In this document: piece after piece, positions 1 to 5,175 of the stretch | How the letters are laid out: each line of letters opens with the position of its first letter | Numbering within the stretch: the first letter of the stretch is position 1 | DNA from: an uncultured Bacteroidales bacterium | GTDB lineage: Bacteria; Bacteroidota; Bacteroidia; Bacteroidales; Paludibacteraceae | Length of the DNA: 5,175 bases | NCBI GenBank assembly: GCA_945949375.1 | Contig: CAMFEN010000101.1 | Location: 1-5,175, forward strand | Reading direction: 5' to 3' | Translations under genes and position numbers: made by a program | The notes under the pieces: generated by a model | Seen by the model: the letters and a program-made list of their open reading frames with translations, nothing else | Databases searched by the model: none | Told to the model about the DNA's origin: nothing

Positions 1-1
1 G

Positions 2-1372
2 GGGGACTCTATTTTTATCTCAGGCGAAGACTATTTCGGGGTGGTGAATGCTGATGGTGAGTTGGTGGAGACCGACCCGCAGTCGGTGGGGCTGCCTAAC
101 TTGTCCCGATCGGTTGGGAAGTTGGCACGCTATCTGCTTGTTCGGCGAACGGAGAGTGGCGAATTGGTGTATATCACACCCGATGATATGCCTGCTTTCT
201 TCATAGGCGGATTTGCCAATATCGTTTTTGACGCGCAGGGGGATATTATCATTGGCGGCATATCGGGCTTCCGCAAAATCGCTCTCGGCGATGGGGAAAT
301 ACCTGAGGCTTCCTCCCCCTCTGAACTTATCCCGACCGGTCGGCAGCAAGAGGAAGAGAATGTGTCCGAGGTGTTCTATTTCCGCCGCTTGCGGACTATC
401 AGTCCTACTTTGGAAACGGTGTACGGCGAGGGTGCGCAGTATGGCTGCGACTTCACGGAGAATGCGCCGATAACCTTGCCTGCGAACATCTATTCGCTGA
501 GGGTGGAGTTTGCGGGCGGTAGCCCTTTGGCGGACAACGTGCGCTTTTCTACGAGGTTCTGGCCCGCCGAGCAGGAGTTCTCTGCATTTACCAACGCTTC
601 TGAACGTGAGTTCACCGCGCTGCGTGCAGGCACGTATCGCTTGGATGTGCAGATGTTGGACGAGGGCGATGCCCTACTTACCGGCACAAAAAGCGCTTCG
701 CCTGTGGTGCGCAGTCTGTATATCACGGTCAGCCGCCCATGGTATGCGTCGTGGTATGCTATCGTGCTATATTGCTTGATTATAGGCGCATTTGCCTGCT
801 ACGTCGCCTTCGCTGTGCGCCGACGTATCAATGCGAACAAACAGCGGATTGTGGACGAGAAGAACCGACAGTTGCAAGAGCAGCAGGTGCGTATCTTGCA
901 GTTGGAGAACGACAAAGCGCAGTTCTCCCTACGGCAGAAATCACAGGAACTCAGCACCATGCTCCTCTCGGAGAATGCCCGCAAGGAACTGACCAACGAT
1001 GTTCTGCTCGATGTGCGGCGATGCCTTGATGCCATCAATATGAAGCAATATGATGATGCTCGATCGCGGATGATTGCGTTGCAGAACCGATTGGCGAAGA
1101 ATGCGGATGCCAACGTGGATTGGCAACGCTTTGAAGACAACTACGACCTCGTGAATGATCAGTTTATTCAACGCCTTAAACAGACCTTCCCGTGGATGAA
1201 CAAGCAGGAACGCCGCCTCGCCGTGTATATCCGTATGGGGCTGACCTCAAAAGAGATTGCTCCGTTGCTGAACATCTCCACCCGCGGCGTGGATATGATG
1301 CGGTATCGGATGCGTGAGAAGATGGAACTGCCGGCGCATACTGCTCTGAAACAGTATTTTAATGAGTTGTAA
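2..1372 (+). CDS. Membrane-anchored sensor/regulator: propeller remnant, triple-tyrosine domain, TM helix, coiled coil, LuxR-type HTH (5' partial)
   Basis: The frame is open to the left edge, so the start is missing; 456 residues are visible. Residues 1 to about 105 hold blade-like repeats such as IVFDAQGDIIIGG, the end of a periplasmic beta-propeller sensor. About 124-244 resembles the triple-tyrosine (Y_Y_Y) domain, with FTALRAGTYRLDVQ as its typical core. One hydrophobic helix (about 250-272, nt 749-817) is followed by an Arg-rich stretch, then a Gln/Glu-rich coiled coil (about 276-323). The C-terminus (about 399-443) is a LuxR-type helix-turn-helix with LTSKEIAPLLNISTRGVD as its core. No histidine kinase or receiver domain is seen, so this looks like a one-component regulator that senses a periplasmic ligand and binds DNA from the membrane. 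The ligand and targets are unknown. It ends 148 bp before purM, which has its own promoter, so a functional link to purines is not implied. Confidence 0.85.
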   Translation, partial: GDSIFISGEDYFGVVNADGELVETDPQSVGLPNLSRSVGKLARYLLVRRTESGELVYITPDDMPAFFIGGFANIVFDAQGDIIIGGISGFRKIALGDGEIPEASSPSELIPTGRQQEEENVSEVFYFRRLRTISPTLETVYGEGAQYGCDFTENAPITLPANIYSLRVEFAGGSPLADNVRFSTRFWPAEQEFSAFTNASEREFTALRAGTYRLDVQMLDEGDALLTGTKSASPVVRSLYITVSRPWYASWYAIVLYCLIIGAFACYVAFAVRRRINANKQRIVDEKNRQLQEQQVRILQLENDKAQFSLRQKSQELSTMLLSENARKELTNDVLLDVRRCLDAINMKQYDDARSRMIALQNRLAKNADANVDWQRFEDNYDLVNDQFIQRLKQTFPWMNKQERRLAVYIRMGLTSKEIAPLLNISTRGVDMMRYRMREKMELPAHTALKQYFNEL

Positions 1373-1440
1373 GTCCTATTGATTTCTTTTTGCTCAGTTA
1401 TGCGGCAGGAGATTATTTGTCGGCTGTTTTTCTAAAAGGC

Positions 1441-1471
1441 TTGCATATTTGAAAAAATAATCGTACCTTTG
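1441..1471 (+). promoter_or_regulatory. Bacteroidota-type sigma-70 promoter for the pur genes
   Basis: TTG at 1441-1443 and TACCTTTG at 1464-1471 are separated by 20 nt. This fits the Bacteroidota consensus of a -33 TTG(TTTG) and a -7 TAnnTTTG 19-21 nt apart. Transcription would start a few bases after 1471, giving a leader of roughly 40-45 nt to the purM ATG at 1521. That leader is A/T-rich, has no Shine-Dalgarno sequence, and is too short for a known purine riboswitch. No equally good promoter is visible before purH or purD. Confidence 0.75.
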
Positions 1472-1520
1472 CAGCCGATTTCGAATTCAATTAGAATATT
1501 TACAAATTCTTAATATTTTT

Positions 1521-2539
1521 ATGGCGCAGCATTATGAAGCAGCCGGCGTGAATTTGGAAGCCGGTTATGAAGTGGTAAGTCGAATCAAGTCGCATGTGAA
1601 GAGCACGATGCGGTTTGGCTCGATGGGTAACATTGGTTCGTTTGGCGGAATGTTCGACTTGTCGGCATTGCAGGTGAAGGAGCCAATCTTGGTGAGCGGC
1701 ACGGACGGTGTTGGCACGAAACTGAAGATTGCTTTTGCAATGGACAAACACGATACAATCGGTATAGATGCGGTGGCGATGTGCGTGAACGATGTGTTGG
1801 CGCAAGGAGCAGAGCCGCTTATTTTTTTAGATTATGTGGCTGTCGGGCATAACGTGCCGGCGAAGATAGAGTCGATAGTAGCCGGTGTGGCAGAGGGTTG
1901 CCGTCAGGCGGGTTGCGCGCTCGTGGGTGGTGAGACCGCCGAGATGCCCGGGATGTACGGCGACGGCGAGTACGACATTGCGGGGTACACGACGGGTGTG
2001 GTGGAGAAGTCGAAACTGATTGACGGCACGAAGGTGGCAGTGGGCGATGTGCTGGTGGGTATTGCCTCGACTGGTGTACACTCTTCAGCCTCGTGCGTAA
2101 AATTGTGGCAGACGCGGGCAAGGATTTGCATACTGTTTATCCTGAGCTGGATGCGGAGAAGCCGCTGGGCGAGGTGCTGCTGACGCCGACGCGAATCTAC
2201 GTGAAGCAGGTGTTGGAGGTGATAAAGCACTGCGACGTGCACGGCGTGGCGCATATCACGGGTGGCGGATTCGACGAGAACATCCCCCGTATCTTCCGGC
2301 CCGGGCAAGGCTTTTCTATTAAGGAGGGCTCGTGGGAGATACTGCCGGTGTTCAAGTGCTTGGAATCGTGGGGCGGAGTGCCTCACCGCGAGATGTTCAA
2401 CATCTTCAATATGGGTATCGGCATGGTGATTGCGATGCCTGAGGCGGACGCACAGCGGGCGATAGAGATCCTTGCGAAGTACGGCGACAAGGCGCAGGTG
2501 ATCGGTCGGGTGATTGAAGGCGAGAATGAGATTGTGTAA
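1521..2539 (+). pseudogene. purM: Phosphoribosylformylglycinamidine cyclo-ligase (AIR synthase), frameshifted
   Basis: PurM converts FGAM plus ATP to aminoimidazole ribonucleotide, step 5 of IMP synthesis, in the cytoplasm. The first frame (1521-2183) encodes clear PurM motifs: SGTDGVGTKLKIAF at residues 59-72, MCVNDVLAQGAEPL at 87-100 and VGGETAEMPGMY at 135-146. After GVHS (residues 185-188) it reads into unrelated sequence and stops at 2183. The rest of PurM continues in another frame from FSLVRKIV at 2084 to the stop at 2539, including ITGGGFDENIPRI and FNIFNMGIGMV. The family motif here is GxHSNG(F/Y)SL, so Asn, Gly and one more base are absent, a net loss of 7 nt. Restoring them gives 341 residues, the normal length. 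The ATG at 1521 is the only sensible start. As written the product would lack its C-terminal domain. A true mutation and an assembly error are both possible. Confidence 0.92.
2079..2095 (+). other. Frameshift junction inside purM
   Basis: In the upstream frame the codons read His-Ser at 2079-2084; in the downstream frame Phe-Ser-Leu-Val starts at 2084. The two frames share T2084. The conserved Asn-Gly pair expected between Ser and Phe is missing together with one further base. If the lost glycine codon was GGC, the deletion would lie between two CT dinucleotides, as in a small slippage event; that ancestral sequence is inferred. Confidence 0.85.
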
Positions 2540-2558
2540 GATTGTTTAACGACAGAAT

Positions 2559-2624
2559 GACCGCTCACTGCGTTCGCTTAAAGACCGTCTTGCGACTGTC
2601 CGACCGCTGACGCTGAAAGACTGA
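2559..2624 (+). repeat. Three degenerate GACCG-headed tandem units
   Basis: Units start with GACCG at 2559, 2583 and 2602 and are 24, 19 and 17 nt long; the run ends with GACTGA at 2619-2624. The first unit begins GACCGCTCACTGCGT, nearly the GACCGCACTGCGT that opens the array after purH, which also ends with GACTGA. The two spacers therefore carry the same degenerate repeat family. Confidence 0.6.
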
Positions 2625-2681
2625 TATAGTATCGGATAGTGAAACGGTCGGACAACGAAGTGATCGTTCAGCGGAGCGGTC
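2559..2681. repeat. Nested inverted-repeat element in the purM-purH spacer
   Basis: Outer arms GACCGCTC (2559-2566) and GAGCGGTC (2674-2681) enclose perfect 10-bp inner arms TGTCCGACCG (2597-2606) and CGGTCGGACA (2645-2654), with a small GATA/TATC hairpin (2623-2633) near the apex. A competing fold pairs 2602-2617 with 2667-2681: seven bp, an unequal bulge, then seven bp more. No T-run follows the last arm, so this is not a standard intrinsic terminator. It could be a structured RNA segment of the pur transcript or a palindromic dispersed element. No coding frame is supported here, and no purN gene is present between purM and purH. Confidence 0.75.
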
Positions 2682-2691
2682 TAAAATTTAT

Positions 2692-2720
2692 AAATAGAAA
2701 AATAGTCAAATAGTCAAATA
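2692..2720 (+). repeat. A/T-rich AAATAGTC direct repeats before purH
   Basis: AAATAG at 2692 is followed by two exact tandem copies of AAATAGTC (2700-2707 and 2708-2715) and a partial AAATA, ending 4 nt before the purH ATG. No Shine-Dalgarno sequence is present. An unstructured A-rich leader is the usual translation-initiation context in Bacteroidota, so this may serve as the purH ribosome entry region; that role is inferred. Confidence 0.45.
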
Positions 2721-2724
2721 AGAT

Positions 2725-4278
2725 ATGCGGGTATTAGTTAGCGTAAGCGACAAGACGGGCTTGGTGCCCTTTGTGAAAGGTCTGCAAGCGGCAGGCTGGG
2801 AAGTGATTGCCACAGGTGGCACGCAACGGCTCTTGGAAGATGAGGGCGTGAAGACCATCGGCATTAGTGAAGTAACCGGTTTTCCGGAGATTTGCGACGG
2901 GCGCGTGAAGACGCTTCATCCGAAGGTGCACGGGGCACTGCTGGCGCGTCGGGACGAGCCGAGCCATATGCAGGCGCTGGCGGAGAACGGTATCGAAACG
3001 ATTGATATGGTGTGCGTTAACCTCTATCCCTTCCGCGAGACCATCGCCAAAGAGGGTGTTACGATGGCAGAGGCGATTGAGAAGATTGACATAGGCGGAC
3101 CGTCTATGCTGCGGTCGGCGGCGAAGAACTGGAATGATGTAACCGTAGTGTGCGATCCGACCGACTACGATACCATCCTTAGCGAGGTGCGCGCCACGGG
3201 TAACACCACCAAAGAAACACGTTTGCGCTTGTCGGCAAAGGCATACACCCATACGGCGGAGTACGACTGCTGTATTGCGACCTACATGCGGCAGCAGGCG
3301 GGGCTGAACGAGAAACTCTTCCTTGAGTTCGACCTCAAGCAGGGGCTTCGCTATGGCGAGAACCCGCATCAGCATGCGAAGTTCTATGCGGCTACGGAGG
3401 CGGTGCCTTTCTCCTTGGCGTCGGCAAAGCAGTTGAACGGTAAGGAGTTGAGTTATAATAATATACAAGACGCTAATGCTGCGCTGAATATCGTGCGGGA
3501 GTTTGGCGATGTGCCTTTCTGCGTAGGCTTGAAGCACATGAACCCTTGCGGCGCGGCGATAGGAAAGGATGTGGTGGACGCGTGGACAAAAGCCTACGAG
3601 GCGGACAAGGTGAGCATCTTCGGCGGTATTGTAGCGACCAACTGCGAGGTAACGCGCGAGGCGGCAGAGCTGATGAAGCCTATCTTCTTGGAAATCATCA
3701 TGGCTCCGAAGTTCTCAGAGGGTGCGCTGGAGGTACTTTGCACGAAGAAGAATCTGCGTCTGCTGGAGGTGGATATGTCGGCGGATACCGCATCGCATAT
3801 GCAGTATGTGAGCGTGAACGGCGGGCTACTGGCGCAGGAGTTGGATACTACGACTAAGACTATCACGGCGGATATGTGCGTTACCAAGGTGCAGCCGACG
3901 GAGGAGCAACTGACTGATTTGCAGTTTGCTTGGCGTATCGTGAAACATGTGAAGTCGAATGCTATCGTGGTGGTGAAAGACGGCAAGACGCTGGGCGTTG
4001 GTGCCGGTCAGATGAACCGCGTGGGCTCGGCAGGTATCGCGCTGAAGCAGGCAGAGGAAGCGCTTGCTGCGGAGGGTAAGGATATCCGCAAAGAGGGGCT
4101 GGTGATGGGCTCGGACGGTTTCTTCCCCTTCGGCGACAGCGTGGAGAGTGCGGCGCAGTATGGCATTGCTGCGATAGTGCAACCCGGCGGTAGCGTGCGC
4201 GACGAGGAGAGCGTAGAGGCGGCGAACAGACACGGAATCACCATGCTCTTCACGGGTATGCGGCATTTTAAGCATTAG
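2725..4278 (+). CDS. purH: Bifunctional AICAR formyltransferase / IMP cyclohydrolase
   Basis: PurH carries out the last two steps of IMP synthesis: 10-formyl-THF-dependent formylation of AICAR to FAICAR, then ring closure to IMP. The 517-residue product is full length for the family. The N-terminal MGS-like cyclohydrolase domain (about 1-190) has IATGGT (28-33), GRVKTLHPKVHGALLARR (59-76), VNLYPF (98-103) and IDIGGPSMLRSAAKN (121-135), which carry the expected Arg60, Lys62, Tyr101, Asp122 and Lys134. The transferase domain has LRYGENPHQ (208-216), LNGKELSYNNIQDANAAL (237-254), the catalytic Lys270-His271 in KHMNPCG, and SDGFFPFGDSVE (463-474). No key residue is missing. The start is the first ATG, directly after an A-rich leader. 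It probably shares the purM promoter, since none is visible in the 185-bp spacer. The sequence seems closer to Firmicutes PurH than to the Bacteroides form, judged from memory only. Confidence 0.98.
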   Translation: MRVLVSVSDKTGLVPFVKGLQAAGWEVIATGGTQRLLEDEGVKTIGISEVTGFPEICDGRVKTLHPKVHGALLARRDEPSHMQALAENGIETIDMVCVNLYPFRETIAKEGVTMAEAIEKIDIGGPSMLRSAAKNWNDVTVVCDPTDYDTILSEVRATGNTTKETRLRLSAKAYTHTAEYDCCIATYMRQQAGLNEKLFLEFDLKQGLRYGENPHQHAKFYAATEAVPFSLASAKQLNGKELSYNNIQDANAALNIVREFGDVPFCVGLKHMNPCGAAIGKDVVDAWTKAYEADKVSIFGGIVATNCEVTREAAELMKPIFLEIIMAPKFSEGALEVLCTKKNLRLLEVDMSADTASHMQYVSVNGGLLAQELDTTTKTITADMCVTKVQPTEEQLTDLQFAWRIVKHVKSNAIVVVKDGKTLGVGAGQMNRVGSAGIALKQAEEALAAEGKDIRKEGLVMGSDGFFPFGDSVESAAQYGIAAIVQPGGSVRDEESVEAANRHGITMLFTGMRHFKH

Positions 4279-4283
4279 GTTGA

Positions 4284-4355
4284 GACCGCACTGCGTGCTG
4301 TTAGACCTTAGACCGCACTCGTGCTGTTAGATCGCACTTCGTGCTGTTAGACTGA
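4284..4355 (+). repeat. Three tandem 19-20-nt hairpin units after purH
   Basis: Units lie at 4284-4303, 4311-4329 and 4330-4349 with the form GA(C/T)CGCAC-loop-GTGCTGTTA; a 7-nt GACCTTA separates the first two, and GACTGA (4350-4355) closes the run. Each unit contains a GCAC/GTGC stem, and the units differ almost only in the loop (TGC, TC, TTC). There is no T-run, so terminator function is not supported. The units are too short and too closely packed for CRISPR. The array starts 5 nt after the purH stop codon. Confidence 0.8.
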
Positions 4356-4391
4356 ATTACTGTTGAATATACAATACTAATTTACCCAACA

Positions 4392-4410
4392 CCCTCCCTT
4401 GTAGGGAGGG
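4392..4410. repeat. CCCTCCCT/AGGGAGGG palindrome (REP-like) before purD
   Basis: A perfect 8-bp stem CCCTCCCT (4392-4399) and AGGGAGGG (4403-4410) closes a TGT loop and continues into a G-rich tail to 4420. From memory, closely similar C-rich/G-rich palindromes recur in intergenic DNA of many Bacteroidota genomes, so this is probably a dispersed extragenic palindrome. With no T-run after the stem it is not a clear terminator, though it lies inside the presumed purH-purD transcript. Confidence 0.75.
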
Positions 4411-4420
4411 GTGGGGTGGG
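4404..4420 (+). promoter_or_regulatory. Putative G-quadruplex motif in the purD leader
   Basis: Four G-runs of 3, 4, 4 and 3 (4404-4406, 4408-4411, 4413-4416, 4418-4420) are separated by single bases A, T and T. This matches a short-loop parallel G-quadruplex motif on the coding strand and in the mRNA, ending 9 nt before the purD ATG. The first runs are also the 3' arm of the adjacent palindrome, so the two structures would exclude each other. Any effect on purD expression is inferred. Confidence 0.45.
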
Positions 4421-4429
4421 CCTTATTTT

Positions 4430-5175
4430 ATGAAGAAAGTACTTGTAATCGGTTCGGGTGGGCGTGAGCATGCCATTGTGCATGCTCTCGCGCGTAGCCC
4501 GCAAGTGGAAAAGATATATTGTGCACCCGGGAATGCGGGTATTGCCGCGCTGGCGGAGTGTGTGGCGGTCAAAGACACGGATGTGCAGGGGCTGTTGGCT
4601 TTCGCACGGGAGCAAGCCGTTGATTTGACGGTGGTGGGTCCTGAGGCGGCGTTGGCGGCAGGCGTTGTGGACGCATTCCGCAATGCGGGCATGCCTATCT
4701 TCGGGCACACGCAGGCGGCGACGCAGATTGAGTCCAGCAAGGAGTTTGCTAAGCAAATCATGACTAAATACCATGTGCCCACGGCTGGTTATCGGTCGTT
4801 TGAACGCTACGAGGATGCTATCGCTTATGTGCGTGCAGGGAGTCTGCCTACCGTGTTGAAATACGATGGTTTGGCGGCAGGCAAGGGCGTGGTGATAGCG
4901 GAGACCTTGGAAGAGGCGGACGCGGCTTTGCAGGATATGCTCTGCAACGAAGCGTTCGGCAAAGGCAAGGTGGTGATAGAAGATTTCCTGCAAGGTCCGG
5001 AGTTTTCCTTTATGTGCTTCGTGCATGGGGAGGATGTTTATCCGATGCCGCTCTCGCAAGACCATAAGCGTGCGTATGACGATGACAAAGGTCCGAATAC
5101 GGGCGGCATGGGCGCTTATACGCCGCTGCCGTTCATCACCGAGGAGGACGAGACCTTTGCACTGGAGCATATCCT
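4430..5175 (+). CDS. purD: Phosphoribosylamine-glycine ligase (GAR synthetase), 3' partial
   Basis: PurD joins glycine to 5-phosphoribosylamine using ATP to form GAR, step 2 of purine synthesis. The gene runs off the right edge; 248 of roughly 420 residues are visible. The N-terminal domain shows VLVIGSGGREHA (4-15), APGNAG (32-37) and VGPEAALAAG (69-78). The ATP-grasp part begins with ESSKEFAKQIM (101-111), then VLKYDGLAAGKGVVIA (142-157), EDFLQGPEFS (184-193) and SQDHKRAYDDDKGPNTGGMG (209-228), all strongly conserved in PurD. The ATG at 4430 sits at the usual N-terminus; its upstream CCTTATTTT has no Shine-Dalgarno sequence, as expected for Bacteroidota. The spacer from purH (151 bp) has no good promoter, so co-transcription with purH is likely. 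Confidence 0.97.
   Translation, partial: MKKVLVIGSGGREHAIVHALARSPQVEKIYCAPGNAGIAALAECVAVKDTDVQGLLAFAREQAVDLTVVGPEAALAAGVVDAFRNAGMPIFGHTQAATQIESSKEFAKQIMTKYHVPTAGYRSFERYEDAIAYVRAGSLPTVLKYDGLAAGKGVVIAETLEEADAALQDMLCNEAFGKGKVVIEDFLQGPEFSFMCFVHGEDVYPMPLSQDHKRAYDDDKGPNTGGMGAYTPLPFITEEDETFALEHI

Noticed and set aside
1403..1431. Possible intrinsic terminator after the regulator gene
   Set aside because: The only stem found (CGGCA with TGTCG) is 5 bp with a G-U pair and a 10-nt loop, and it is separated from a 5-T run by a few bases; too weak to call.
1472..1520. Purine riboswitch in the purM leader
   Set aside because: The leader is under 50 nt, A/T-rich, and has only a 5-bp A/T stem; it cannot hold the three-way junction of a purine riboswitch.
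2079..2095. Programmed ribosomal frameshift in purM
   Set aside because: No slippery heptamer is present, and a -1 shift would still leave out the conserved Asn-Gly pair, so it would not restore the normal protein.
2734..3537. Long minus-strand open frame (267 codons) opposite purH
   Set aside because: It lies wholly antisense to strongly conserved purH, and its translation is rich in Arg/His/Leu with no recognisable motif; a shadow of purH codon use.
4284..4355. CRISPR array
   Set aside because: Units of about 20 nt are directly adjacent or 7 nt apart, with no spacers of usual length and no cas genes in view.
4363..4385. Second promoter before purD
   Set aside because: TTG at 4363 and TAATTTAC at 4378 are only 12 nt apart, and the -7 element lacks the final TG; spacing and match are both poor.
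4382..5170. Long minus-strand open frame (262 codons) opposite purD
   Set aside because: It is antisense to clear purD, and its end is a translation of the C-rich/G-rich palindrome, a common source of spurious peptides.

Overview
The window looks like a chromosomal fragment from a member of the Bacteroidota, probably Bacteroidales. Three things point there. The first gene is a membrane-anchored triple-tyrosine/LuxR-type regulator of a kind common in that phylum. The promoter before purM has the phylum's TTG-N20-TAnnTTTG form (TACCTTTG). None of the three pur start codons has a Shine-Dalgarno sequence; each follows an A/T-rich leader. No plasmid, phage, CRISPR, tRNA or rRNA feature is visible.

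Layout, all on the + strand: (1) the 3' part of a sensor/regulator gene (2-1372), cut by the left edge; (2) a 148-bp spacer with a good Bacteroidota promoter; (3) purM (1521-2539), broken by a frameshift near 2084 that looks like a 7-nt loss; (4) a 185-bp spacer filled by GACCG-headed repeat units arranged as a nested inverted repeat; (5) intact purH (2725-4278); (6) a 151-bp spacer with three tandem hairpin-forming units of related sequence, then a C-rich/G-rich palindrome that also contains a G-quadruplex motif just before the next start codon; (7) the 5' part of purD (4430 to the right edge).

The three pur genes act in de novo purine (IMP) synthesis. PurD makes GAR (step 2), PurM closes the imidazole ring to give AIR (step 5), and PurH performs the last formyl transfer and ring closure to IMP. 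No promoter is evident before purH or purD, so they are probably read from the promoter before purM, with the structured spacers lying inside that transcript. The gene order resembles the end of a Firmicutes purMNHD operon without purN, and the proteins look more Firmicutes-like than the Bacteroides forms I recall; this is an impression that needs a phylogeny.

I see no obvious new defence or mobile system. The points most worth a second look are the purM lesion, the repeat family shared by both pur spacers, and the overlapping hairpin/G-quadruplex in the purD leader.
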